Below, piece after piece: positions 21,622 through 31,805 of a stretch of DNA of 64,000 bases; position 1 is the stretch's first letter; every line of letters starts with the position of its first letter. A program made the translations under genes and the position numbers. This stretch comes from Cervus elaphus (taxonomy: Eukaryota; Chordata; Mammalia; Artiodactyla; Cervidae): the NCBI RefSeq assembly GCF_910594005.1, contig NC_057847.1, positions 26,449,001 through 26,513,000 of the forward strand, given 5' to 3'. The notes below the pieces were generated by a model. The model was not told where the DNA came from. It did no database searches and was given only the letters and a program-made list of their open reading frames with translations.

Positions 21622-22130
21622 TGGGGACTTCTCTGGTGGTGCAATGACTAAGACTAAATGCTCCCAATGCAGGGGGCTTGGTCATGGAACTAGATCCCTG
21701 GTCATGGAACTAGATCCCACATACCACAATTGAGAGTTCCCATCTGGGACTTCCCTGCTGGTCCAGTGGATAAGAATTCACCTGCCAATGCAGGGGACGT
21801 GGATTCGATCCCTGGTCCGGAGAGATCCCACATGACCAGAGCAATTAAGCCAAGGCACTGTAACTACTGAAGTCTGCACACTCTAGAACCTTGCCCTGCA
21901 ACAAGAGAAGGCACTGCAATGAGCAACCTGAGCCATGCAAACGGAGAATAGCCCCCGCTCACCACAACTAGAGAAAGCCTGCGCACAACAACGAAGACCC
22001 AGCGCAGCCAAAAATAGATAAATAAATAGAAGTTTCCATGCCACAGGTAAAGATCCTGCACGCTGCAAGGAAAATCAATGAACCCGCATGCCACAACTAA
22101 GACCTGGCTCAGCCAGATAAATAAACGAAC
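21622..22130 (+). mobile_element. Outer CHR-type SINE split by another CHR SINE
   Basis: Left half 21622-21743 ('ggggacttctctggtggtgc' to 'agagttcccat') and right half 22031-22130 ('tttccatgccacaggtaaag', 'cgcatgccacaactaagacc', A-rich tail) belong to one element. A 20-base unit is tandemly duplicated at 21681-21700 and 21701-21718 inside the left half. Confidence 0.8.
21744..22030 (+). mobile_element. Inner CHR-type SINE (nested)
   Basis: Near full-length: 'gggacttccctgctggtcca', box-B-like 'ggattcgatccctggtccgg', 'ccctgcaacaagagaag', 'agcccccgctcaccacaact', tail '(aaat)n'. Flanked by 'agttcccat' (21735-21743) and 'agtttccat' (22031-22039), an imperfect 9-bp duplication consistent with insertion into the outer element. 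Confidence 0.88.
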
Positions 22131-22374
22131 ACTTAAATAATAATAAATATCATCTACATAAAATATTACTTATAAATTTAAGTTTATAAGGTAGGTTCTC
22201 AGTTTTTCATTATTTGGGCCTATAGAACTATACAAATTATAGACAAAATACCACTGACCGAACCTGGCATTAGAGCTGGATTTTCCATGAAATAGAACAC
22301 AAGTTTCAGAATTCTCAGCACACAGTCCTATCAAGTAAGTCTTTTATCTTAGAGACACTTTTATTAAAGAAGCA

Positions 22375-22519
22375 TTGGGACTTCCCTGGCAGTCCAGAGG
22401 TTAAGAATCCGCTTGCCAGTGCAGGGGACTCAAGTTTGATCACTGGTTCAGGAATAAGATCCCACATGACAGCTGGCAATTGAGCCAACACAGCCAAAAG
22501 ACGAATAAGTAAATAACAA
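22375..22519 (+). mobile_element. CHR-type SINE, short form
   Basis: 'gggacttccctggcagtcca', 'taagaatccgcttgccagtg' and tail 'aataagtaaataa'. Target-site duplication of 10 bp, 'taaagaagca', at 22365-22374 and 22520-22529. The middle is deleted compared with the copy at 21744. Confidence 0.92.
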
Positions 22520-22674
22520 TAAAGAAGCAGCATAGATGCTCATGTCCAATTTCAATGGCATAATATAACCTTCAGAGTAAGACTTAAATGACTACAAATA
22601 CTTGAGGTCAGTGTGACACATTTAAATACTAGGCTCTTCAAAATAGAGCAGTCTCCTTTGAGGATGTGAAATTT

Positions 22675-22800
22675 AACTGCCCCAATTTAAAGTTAAGAAA
22701 ATAGAGACTTGGGTAGAGTAGGTGGCTTGTCCAAGGCTGCATAAACTACTTGGAAAACTAGAGAGAGCTCAGGTTTCCTTCACATTAAACTCAGAGTCAT
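22675..22800 (-). repeat. MIR SINE (reverse), diverged
   Basis: 'aagttaagaaaatagagact' and 'gcttgtccaaggctgcat' correspond to the MIR core in reverse. Heavily diverged. Confidence 0.55.
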
Positions 22801-22854
22801 GGTTTCCCCATGCATAAGATAAAAATCTGGGCTAGGTAATCCCCAGGGAAATTC

Positions 22855-22882
22855 CCCACCACCCCCCACCCCCCACCCCCAG
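22855..22882 (-). repeat. C-rich tract (G-quadruplex potential on minus strand)
   Basis: Runs of four to six C separated by single A. On the minus strand this gives four or more G runs with one-base loops. Confidence 0.85.
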
Positions 22883-24283
22883 CCCTCAAATACTCTGGTT
22901 TTCTTAAGCTTGAACAAGACTTCACATCCACATCATGTGCTGTCCAAACTGCCAGTCAGCTCTGAACTCAGGGAGTCATAGCAGCTTCGGTAGGTATCAA
23001 ACCCTTCATCTTGCAGCCCAGGCCAGTCACTCTTGAGTCTTCAAGAGCACAAATCCCTCACCATGGTCATTTTTGACTTTGGGTAAAGATCTCTGGATCT
23101 CTATCCCATTCATTCTATCAAGTTCCCTGTCTTGTTCAAATTCTTTCTCTTGGTCAGGAAGGCTTGCCCTTTTGGCAGGGATCCGTGTCTACTTCCCTCT
23201 GACCCAAGTTCAGAGTGCCCCGGTATGCCAGCTTGTCCCCCAAATACCAGTGCTCATGTCCCTTCCAACCCAATGGTGTGTCTTGGAGGAACCTTAGGGT
23301 CAGAGATAGCTACATAAGTTGTAGGTCACAGTGCAAATGAAAATGCAGGGTTCCTTGTCCATAATTTGTGCAGGCCAATTCTAAATAAAGCTGCCATTAA
23401 AGATGTTAAAATATAAAGCTTTTTCCTTTCTTTGGTGGCCTCTTTTGATTTGTTACAGTGTTTCTGTCACTCTAAGGAAAGGAAAATTAAAATTTCAAAT
23501 TATTGGCATGAATTTTACTGTTCATCTTTATACTGTGCATTTCCACTTTTAAATGCAAATATAAGGACGTTTAACTTGTATGTGGAATCATTAAAGTGAT
23601 ACAATTTGTATTTCTTAGCTCATGCATGCATATGTATTTCATTCTTATCAGAGCAGTGGAAATGCTGCAAAAAAAAAAAAAAAAAAAAGACCTCAGTGTT
23701 TTTTATCTTGCTTCTTTCTTGATACACACACAGTCTACCACCACTTTCTATCTTTAGCCTACAGAATGAGTAAGGACAGAAAGGGAAAAAGAATTACGTG
23801 TTGCCTTTTCTTTCTCTTTCCTTCGATGCCATCATTTTCAGCATGAGTGGTTGTGTAACATGGGAACATGGGTAAGTTAGAATACCATTGGTGTTTCTTG
23901 GGACACCGTTTTGTTCTTTCTCTGTTGGAAGCAAGCTGTGATTTAAATAAAAAGTGTGGTATCTTAGTGAGGTCTGAACCCCCATTTTACTCAGTCGTGG
24001 ATGTAAGTTTCTTACTTTGTACTCTTCTGAGTCTCATATCCCATGGGTCTTGGAAATTCTGTGCTCATGGAACATCGCAGATGCTAATTGTGAATGAGGC
24101 ATCAGTGAAGAGTGGACATTCATATTGAGGTATCTCCTCTACTCACACACATACTCCTGTTCCATTGGACTTCAGTTGCAAAACCCAAGCTCAGAGATAA
24201 AACAAAGAATTTCAATATGGTGACAGCAGCATATTACACCAAGCATGGGACCCTTCCTAGTTGTGGGTCCCTACGGAGGTGGT
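22883..24283. other. Unassigned DNA
   Basis: Holds a 20-base poly(A) run at 23669-23688 and several short frames that overlap without domains. About 23380-23600 is AT-rich and repeat-free. Confidence 0.4.
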
Positions 24284-24490
24284 GGGCTTTGCTCGTCGCT
24301 CAGACAGTAAAGAATCTGCCTGCAATGCGGAAGACCTGGCTTCAATCCCTGGGTCAGAAAGATCCCCTGGAGGAGGAAATGGCAACTCACTCCAGTATTC
24401 TTGCCTGGGAAATCCCACGGACAGAGGAGTCTGGCAGGCAACAGACCAAGGGGTTGCAAAGAGTCGGACATGACTGAGCAACTAACACAG
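24284..24490 (+). mobile_element. Bov-tA SINE
   Basis: 'gtaaagaatctgcctgcaat', 'cttcaatccctgggtcagaa', 'ccagtattcttgcctgggaa', 'agagtcggacatgactgagc'. Frames of 66-121 codons crossing it in all directions are translations of the SINE, not genes. Confidence 0.93.
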
Positions 24491-26312
24491 GTGTTACATT
24501 CATGAGACCAGCCCTGCTAGTGAGACCTGCTACTGTTTAAGTAGCAAATCACCAGTGATCTCTTAAAATGTAGGGACTGCACCATCATGACCAGAAGGAT
24601 AGTACACAAAGACCCTCCAGAATAAGGACAGCAAGAATCCTACTCACACAATGGGACAGAAATGTGGTGAGTGCTCCTGGGCATCAGGGATGGGATGGGT
24701 CCACTTGTCTGACCAGTGCCCCAAGACACTTGCCTGTTGCCCCCTCAGAAATCCTTTCCTGGTCCATAACCCCAGCACATCCTGTAATAACCCTCGATAT
24801 GATTCCCAATGACCTAGCCAGAGGATCTCTTTTCCTTCCTTCTTCTCGTTTCCCCCCATCTTATTTTCTGAACTAAACCCATGTTTTGTGATCTCTTTCT
24901 ACAATAATAGAGGAGAGCTCAGTGGCTTATAGGAAAGGCTTCAACCTTAAAAACAAAAAGTCCTATTAACCCTCCCTATTTGAGGGAGGGAAGGGGGAAG
25001 ACAGTGGGAAACACCTTCCATTCTTCCCCGTGAGTTTACAGGCCAAAGACTAAGCAGGAGGTACTTTCTGCTATCTTCTTGCAAAATGGCAAGCAGTAAA
25101 TTACAAGTTAAATGTTTGGCAGGTTACCCCAACCGTTAAAGTGTGTGCTGTGTCACCCAGCTACACGAAGGATCAGAGTTAAGGAAGGAGTGTCTCATCA
25201 GAGGGAAGAGGGACACCAGAAAAGGAGAGGACACTGAGACAGCTGAATGTGAAAAAGAGAGCCGGTACTTCTGTGTCGCTTTCCCTACCACCTTGCAGTC
25301 AGGGAGATATTTTTATCTTTATTTAGCAGATGGAAGATTTGAAGCAGAGGAATTGTGTTTTATCCAAGTTAAAATTACACTGATTCTCTGGAACAAGTTT
25401 TATGATTATATACCCATTTTTGTATAAATCAAATCAAAACACAATCAGCAAGCTGAGTTACTTGGGCCGTTCTTGACCAATGCCTTTTCCAGATTATTGT
25501 ATAAAGAATTAACCCAATATTCTCATTACTCAGTACCAGAATTTGCTTATAAAATAATTCATTGTACACACATAATATTATCTAAATGGAAAATGGCCTT
25601 ATAGATATTATACATCTGTATATCTCTATATATATAGCTATATGAAAAAGCAATCTTATTAAAAATTTTGGCAGCCCAAAGAGCTTCTCTGATTGGCTAA
25701 GAAATCTCATGCAACCTGCATTAAGTTGCCAGTTTCCATCAGACTTTCCATCTGTGAGGCAGGCAGCAATATAAACTGATCTACTTTGGCTGCCAGTAGC
25801 AGTTTCAGAAATTCAGCATAGGGAGCATTTTTTAATAAAAGTATATACAGGGTTGGAATGCTGATAAGACATTTGCAATGTATATAGAAATATGATAATT
25901 TATACTATTTTGTGATAAGACTCCTGGTTGGCATTAGTGATGCGTCATATGATTGCATTAATTGCAAAGAAGAAACTCAAAATGGCATAATTGTGCCTGA
26001 TGCTCAAGCAATAGAAATGGAATTTAAAATGCTGTTGGAAAATGTTCCTGAGGTGAAAAGGTTTTAAAAACATGAGTGCAAAACCAAACCATTATGATGC
26101 AGAACTCCCAAGAACAGCCATTGACCTGGACAAGGATAAAAGATAAGTGAGAGGTGGGCATTAGCCTCCAATGGGCCACCTCTGCAAATGTTGAAGACAG
26201 TGGTCACACACTGTAATACCCTCACATCATTAGGTCATAAGTAAATATGCTGGCATCTTTGGTTTGAAAGGCAGCCTTGCGAAGCATTTGTTGGCTGTCT
26301 TAGTGTGAGCTG
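24491..26312. other. Repeat-poor interval with candidate conserved noncoding block
   Basis: No transposable element recognised over 1.8 kb. About 25420-26070 is AT-rich but complex, with a CCAAT-type word ('ctgattggctaag'), a CRE-like 'tgcgtcat', and homeobox/POU-like 'attgcattaattgcaaag'. Two ORFs (about 94 codons or fewer) show no domain. This is a plausible enhancer-like block by inference only. Confidence 0.4.
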
Positions 26313-26840
26313 CAGCATCATACAGTGGTCTGGTGTGGACTCTGCAAACTGAACTGCCTGAGTTCAAATCTCGGCTCTGCTGCCAACTAGCTGTGTGTCT
26401 CTGGGCAAATCACTCCACCTCTCTGTGCCTTTAATAAAATTTGTAAAATTCAGAGTCGTTCAGCCAGTTACAAGATTGAATGAGTCAGTATTTGAAGACA
26501 GACTTCTCTGCTGGTCAAGTGGTTAAGAATCTGCCTTCCAATGCAGGGGACACAGCTTTGATCTCTGGACCAGGAACCTAGTTCCCACAAGCCTCAGGGC
26601 AACTAAGCCTGTGCACCACAACTACTGAACCCACACTCTAGAGCCCGAGTGCTTCAATCCTGAGCCTGCACACCCTGGAGCCCGTGCTCTGCAACAAGAG
26701 AATCCGCTGCAACTAGAGAAAACCTGTGCGGGGCAACAAAGACCCAGCACAGCCAAAAACAAATAAATACTTTTTAAAATATTCATAGAACTCTTGAGAT
26801 AGCCCATAGCACATGGTAAATGATAAATAAGTGTTTTTTA
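26313..26840 (+). repeat. MIR SINE split by a CHR SINE
   Basis: Left part (26313-26499): 'actgcctgagttcaaatctc', 'ggctctgctgccaactagct', 'ctgggcaaatcactccacct'. Right part (26771-26840): 'gatagcccatagcacatggt', 'aaatgataaataagtg'. The parts are collinear once the CHR element is removed. Confidence 0.85.
26500..26770 (+). mobile_element. CHR-type SINE inserted in a MIR
   Basis: 'gacttctctgctggtcaagt', 'ttccaatgcaggggacacag', 'gcaccacaactactgaaccc', 'gctctgcaacaagagaatcc', tail 'aaaaacaaataaatac'. A clean target-site duplication is not evident. Confidence 0.9.
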
Positions 26841-26886
26841 AGTAGAAAACTTTAATTGATTGTAAAATGTATCCGTTCAGTTCAGC

Positions 26887-27411
26887 TCAGCCGCTCAGTC
26901 GTGTCTGACTCTTTTCGACTCCATGGACTGCAGCACGCCAGGCTTCCCTGCCCATCACCAACTCCTGGAGTTTACACAAACTCATGTCCATTGAGTCAGT
27001 GATGCCATCCAAACATCTCATTCTCTGTCGTCCCTTTCTTCTCCTGCCTTCAATCTTTCCCAGCATCAGGGTCTTTTCAAATGAGTCAGTTCTTTGCATC
27101 AGGTGGCCAAAGTATTGGACTTTCAGCTTCAACATCAGTCCTTCCAATGAACACCCAGGACGGATCTGCTTTAGGATGGACTAGTTGGATCTCCTTGTAG
27201 TCCAAGGGACTGTCAAGAGTCTTCTCCAACACCACAGTTCAAACGCATCAATTCTTTGGTGCTCAGCTTTCTTTATAGTCCAACTCTCACATCCATACAT
27301 GACTACTCGAAAAACCATAGCTTTGACTAGATGGACCTTTGTTGGCAAAGTAATGTCTCTGCTTTTTAATATGTTGTCTAGGTTGGTTATAACTTTTCTT
27401 CCATGAAGCAT
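26887..27411 (-). pseudogene. BovB C-terminal region remnants
   Basis: Two fragments lie in different frames. 27181-27411 carries MYGCESWTIKKAEHQRIDAF and ELWCWRRLLTVPWT. 26887-27147 carries LKLKVQYFGHLMQRTDSFEK, TLMLGKIEGRRRKGRQRMRC and GITDSMDMSLCKLQELVMGR, up to REAWRAAVHGVEKSQTRL. The last block is the C-terminus of BovB, whose coding sequence doubles as the Bov-A SINE body. Confidence 0.9.
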
Positions 27412-27539
27412 CTTTTAACTTCATGGCTGCAGTCACCATCTACAGTGATTTTGGAGACATAAAGAAAATAAAGTCTTCCACTGTTTCCATTGTTTCCCCA
27501 TCTATTTGCCATGAAGTGATGGGACCAGATGCCATGATC

Positions 27540-27908
27540 TTAGTTTTCTGAATGGTGAGTTTTAAACCAACTTTTTCCACTCTCCTCTTTCACTTTCATC
27601 AAGAGGCTCTTTAGTTTGCTTTCTGCCACAAAAGTGGTGTACTCTGCATATCTGAGGTTATTGATATTTCTCCCAGCAATCTTGATTCCAGCTTGTGCTT
27701 CTTCCAGCCCAGCGTTTCTCAAGAGGTACTCTGCATATAAGTTAAATAAGCAGGGTGACAATATACAGCCTGAACGTACTCCTTTCCCTATTTGGAACCA
27801 GTCTGTTGTTCCATGTCCAGTTCTAACTTCTGCTTCCTGACCTGCATACAGATTTCTCAAGAGGCAGGTAAGGTGGTCTGGTATTCCCATCTCTTTAAGA
27901 ATTTCCAC
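27540..27908 (-). pseudogene. BovB reverse transcriptase palm segment (remnant)
   Basis: A 122-codon open stretch carries PDHLTCLLRNLYAGQEAEVR, TGHGTTDWFQIGKGVRSGC, ILSPCLFNLYAEYLLRNAGL, GIKIAGRNINNLRYAEY and LKSLLMKVKEESGKSWFK, in order. These are the palm blocks of the BovB RT. The catalytic box, codons at 27639-27650, reads YAEY rather than YADD. A frameshift follows at KSWFK. Further 3' codons continue at 27181-27411 (SRDITLPTKVHLVKAMV, WTIKKAEHQRIDAFELWCWRR) and 26887-27147. Confidence 0.92.
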
Positions 27909-28604
27909 AGTTTGTTGTGATCCACACAGTCAAAGATTTTGGCATAGTCAATTATGCAGAAGTAGATGTTTTTCTGGAATTTCTTGCTTTTTCGATGATC
28001 CAGTGAATGTTGGCAATTTGATCTCTGGTTCCTCTGCCTTTTCTAAATCCAGCTTGAACATCTGGAAGTTCATGGCTCATGTACTGTTGAAGCCTGGCTT
28101 GCAGAATTTTGAGCTTACTTTGCTAGAGTGTGAGATGAGTGCAATTGTGCAGTCATTTGAACATTCTTTGGCTTTGCCTTCCTTTGGGGTTGGAATGAAA
28201 ACTGACCTTTTCTAGTCCTGTGGCCACTGCTGAGTTGTTCAAATTTGCTGCCATATTGAGTGCAGCACTTTCACAGCATTATCCTTTAGGATTTGAGATA
28301 GCTCAACTGGAATTCCATCACATCCACTAGCTTTGTTTGTACTGATACTTCCTAAAGCCCACTGGAATTCACATTCCAGATTGTCTGGCTCTAGGTGAGT
28401 GATCACACCATCATGGTTATCTGGGTCATGAAGATCTTTTTTGTACAGTTTTTCTGTGTATTCTTGCCACCTCTTCTTAGTATCTTCTGCTTCTGTAGGT
28501 CCATACCAATTCTATCCTTTATTGTGCCCATCTTTGCATGAAATAGTCCCTTGGTATCTCTAATTTCCCTTGGTATGTTCCCTTGGTATCTCTATAAAAT
28601 GTAT

Positions 28605-29224
28605 ACATGATATTTTTTTCATAGTCAGTTTGAGTTCATGATTCTCCTTAATTATAGAGTGAAGAAAGAATGTCATTCAATCATGGTGACTGTGGGAGAG
28701 AGGCGAGTTCTATCCTGGCTGACCTCGCCCTTCACTGAAGCAATTTTCTCTCCCATATAGCTTTGTGGCATGGTAGGCCTAGGTGGCAGGTTCATTGCTC
28801 TGACCAAGCCTGATTGGATTAGAGACAAAATCCTGACCAAGTCTGAACTAGAAGATGCTCCCTCCAAGAAATTGACATGGGAGAACTGAAATATTGATCA
28901 GGCCAGCTTTGGGGCAATTAGGTTCAAAGTCCTATAGAATCTGAGGATCCTCACAAGACAGAGTCGCATACACTACCATCTGTTATCAGTGGGGCAAAGT
29001 GGCGGTGAGAGACGCGTGTTTACACACCAAGAGCATATGGGAAACCAGTCCGTGGGATCCTCCTGGGCTCTTTCAGTAAATCCCCTTTTCACTCAAGTTA
29101 GTAGGAATGGATTATTGTGCCCGACAGCCTTGAGACAGGGCTAGAATTCATGCTAGAAAGTAAGTATCGAGCACCTTCTGTTGTGCCCACCAGATGCCGA
29201 GTGCGCAGAAGGACTGGAAAGAAT
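28605..29224. other. Unassigned DNA, possibly an old LTR-like repeat
   Basis: 'ttcagtaaatccccttttca' and 'cactcaagttagtaggaatg' at about 29073-29110 resemble the 3' end of an old dispersed mammalian repeat that I cannot name. No coding signal. Confidence 0.3.
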
Positions 29225-29445
29225 TTGTGTTTATTGAGGTGTTCAAAGTGGCAGCCAGTGCTAGACACTAAGATATATCATTTCACTTAAGCTGCCCAGT
29301 AATTCTGTTAGCTCGATCTCATTATCCCTTGCTTGTGGATAAAGACACTGAGACTCAGAGAAATTAACAGGTTTTTCCAGAGATTAACAGAGTTAGAATT
29401 GTATTTCAAATTTGTCCAATTCTAAGTCTCAAGCTTCTTCCAACA
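29225..29445 (-). repeat. MIR SINE (reverse)
   Basis: 'gtgctagacactaagatata', 'ataaagacactgagactcag' and 'agagaaattaacaggttttt' follow the reverse MIR order. Confidence 0.7.
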
Positions 29446-29511
29446 AAAATTGAAGTATATCCAAGGATACACACGTAACAAAAATTGAAGTATGTTCAAG
29501 GGTATGCATGT
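29442..29511 (+). repeat. Tandem duplication, 2 x 35 bp
   Basis: Unit 'aacaaaaattgaagtat..' at 29442-29476 is repeated at 29477-29511 with about six differences ('atccaaggatacacac' versus 'gttcaagggtatgcat'). A local duplication that has diverged. Confidence 0.85.
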
Positions 29512-30099
29512 AAAAACATGCACCCTGTAGCTCTAATTCCTTAAATTATCCCACACACATGCAGGGAGTGCAATGAACAGCATTGTAACAACAGAGCCAG
29601 AGACAGCCAGCCCGGCCCTCTTCCATTCCAACTAGCAAACTAAGGCCAGTAAGCGTCAGTTTTTAGTCTTCAGTGCAGAGGTACATACTAGGGGTAGGGG
29701 AAAGAATAAGTGTATAAGCGGGTTGAATTTAAGGAAGCTGAGGAATCTCCTTTCTATACTGGTCAGAGTGAGTAGAAGCTGACAGCTCATTGGGTTCAAT
29801 CTGGCAACTTTCCCACTGTTGGGAGACCCAGGGGAGTCTCCATGTGGAAGTCATCTCGCCCTCCTCTCCATTCCCATCCCTCTTCGTTCTTAACATGCTT
29901 CTGTATCTACTAGCAGATATCTGGATTAGATGCATTCTGGAAACCCTCTTACAAGCCAGATCAGCATTCTGAAATAGCATTTTTAACAGATGTCCATGCT
30001 AACAGTTTATTGAGAGACATATATACAGACGTGTGTATACATGCGCATGAACATATATACATTTCTTAGATCTGTCCACTGAGAGGGCTTAGATGCAAG
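29512..30099. other. Unassigned DNA
   Basis: No repeat recognised except an alternating 'tatatac/gtgtgtatac' patch at about 30020-30060. Overlapping frames at 29729-29980 on both strands have no domain. Confidence 0.35.
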
Positions 30100-31525
30100 G
30101 AGCATATCTAGTGCCCAGTTCTGGGTTTCTAAATACCACTGTCCACCAGGAGCAACAGAGCTCTTTGGAGAAATGACTGAGGCAGGCCAAGTTCAAGATG
30201 AGCCTAGAACACCTTATTGTTCCAAAAAGTAAGGAAGTCTTGAAAACGTAAGAGGATCTGTTGAAAATTACACAGGAACCAGCTTGAAGGTGCTTCCACC
30301 AGCCAAATATGAAACAGTTTGAGCAACAAAATAAGTAATAATGTAATGGATCATGACTCATTGAATGAAATGGAAATCTATGGATCTTGCTGAGAGGAAT
30401 AAACAAATGAATAAATATATAAGCCATAAAAACAGGAAAGCACTTCCTTTCAGTAGAAAGCCAACTAATGAATGTAGAAAAAATCATAATTTGACAGCTA
30501 TTGAATAATTTATTCAGACAAGAACCATCCAAAGATGATAAAATAACCTGAGAGTTTATGGAGGAATCGGATATTAATAAGATACATATTAATTACAAAG
30601 TTACCCATTACATATTAATTAAAAAACAATGACTTTACAGGGGAGAAACCTGGCAAACAACACCATAACCAAATGATCACAGTTCAGAAGACCAACGATA
30701 GGATGTAGTGATATCATGTCCTTTCTGTTATGATGGAAGAACACATGTCCCTATGGTGATATTTCTGCCAAAATGCATGACATGAATCTAATCATGAAGA
30801 AGCAACAAACTTAAATTGTGGGACATGCTACAAAATAACTGCCCAGTATGCTTCAAAAACATCAAGGTCACAGGAGACAAGAAGAGACTGAGGAAGTGTT
30901 CCAGAATTGGAAGTGTTCCAGAATTAGGAAACTGAACAGATGTTGGATTGGCCAAAATGTTTGTTTGGGTTTTTCATAAGCTCTATGGAAAAACCTGAAT
31001 GAACTTTTTTGCCAATTCAATATATAAAAAAACATGACAACCAAATGCAATGTGTTATCTTGGATTGGACCAGAAAAGGAATTTTTTTTTCCTGCTATAA
31101 AGACCATTTATTGGGACAGTTGGTGAAATTTAAATGAGGCCCTAGAGATTAGATAGTACTATTATATCAATATTAATTTCCTGATTGTAATGGTTGTTCT
31201 GTGATTAGGCAGGAGAGTGTTCTTGTATTTTAGGAAATATAGTGTGAGATATTTAAGTTTTCAACTCATTCTCAGTTGAGTTATATGGGAAAGAAGAAAA
31301 AACATATATATGTTTTATTTGTATATATAACTCATAAATACTTAAAACTTATAAATTCTATTAAAATTATGTACATATACATAAATGACAGGACAAAAAG
31401 GATAAAGCAACTATGGTAATATCTTAAGAATTGGAAATCTGGGTAAAGGGCATGCAGGTAATACTCTTCTTTCATCTTTTCTCAGAATTCCAAATTATTT
31501 CAAAATAAAGAGTTTAAAATGGTGA
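30100..31525 (+). mobile_element. Ancient L1M 3' region, interrupted by a mariner MITE
   Basis: The right part (31022-31525) shows 3' UTR landmarks of old L1M elements: 'accaaatgcaatgtgttatc', 'ctgctataaagaccattta', 'gggacagttggtgaaattta', 'ttcctgattgtaatggttg' and the end 'aaataaagagtttaaaatg'. The left part (about 30100-30942) appears to belong to the same element. A 147-codon minus-strand frame (30089-30532) is antisense to it and has no meaning as a gene. Confidence 0.65.
30943..31022. mobile_element. Mariner-like MITE (palindromic, about 80 bp)
   Basis: The left arm 'ttggattggccaaaatgttt' then 'gtttgggtttttcat' pairs with the right arm 'atggaaaaacctgaatgaac' then 'ttttttgccaattcaata'. 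The two arms are near-perfect inverted repeats around a spacer of about 10 bp ('aagctct'). It is flanked by T/A bases compatible with TA target use. It matches the non-autonomous mariner repeats I know from ruminant genomes. It encodes nothing. Confidence 0.88.
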
Positions 31526-31679
31526 CAGGAATCCCTGTGCCTCATATCTCACTTTCATCCTTTGAGGACAGAGACTCGGCGTGATGCACCTGCTTTCCCG
31601 GATCTGGCCCATTTCCAGGCACATGAGACAAAACCAATGTCTGTTTATTTGAATAATTGGTAATTATACTTGTCTTGAG

Positions 31680-31805
31680 TTCTGTACTAAATTGTAAGCT
31701 ACTAGAGGGCTTGAACCACGTCTTGTTTCTCTGAATTACCTCAAGACCCAGTCCTGTGTCCTGGGCATAATTGACACCATTGGCTATTTGTAGGACTGAA
31801 TGGAA
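31680..31805 (+). repeat. L2 LINE 3' end
   Basis: 'aaattgtaagctactagagg' and 'gcttgaaccacgtcttgttt' are hallmark L2 3' end words ('tgtaagctccttgagggcag' type), followed by 'gtcctgtgtcctgggcataa'. Confidence 0.75.

Larger units (their letters stand above)
26873..28594 (-). mobile_element. Second BovB LINE, 5'-truncated, with target-site duplication
   Basis: Reverse BovB of about 1.7 kb covering the 3' end through most of RT. The 3' end at 26873 shows 'gttcagttcagctcag'. Target-site duplication of 10 bp, 'taaaatgtat', at 26863-26872 and 28595-28604. At the 5' end the word 'cccttggtat' occurs three times (28548-28557, 28567-28576, 28580-28589); only the first belongs to the normal BovB sequence. 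The frame is broken in many places. The RT box is YAEY, as in the copy at 1056. Confidence 0.95.

Noticed and set aside
24112..24481. Several overlapping frames of 66-121 codons
   Set aside because: Translations of a Bov-tA SINE in different frames; the same peptides recur at other SINEs (e.g. 13105-13456, 44859-45066, 55341-55595).
30089..30532. 147-codon minus-strand frame, hydrophobic and cysteine-rich
   Set aside because: It is antisense to an old L1M 3' region and shows no domain.
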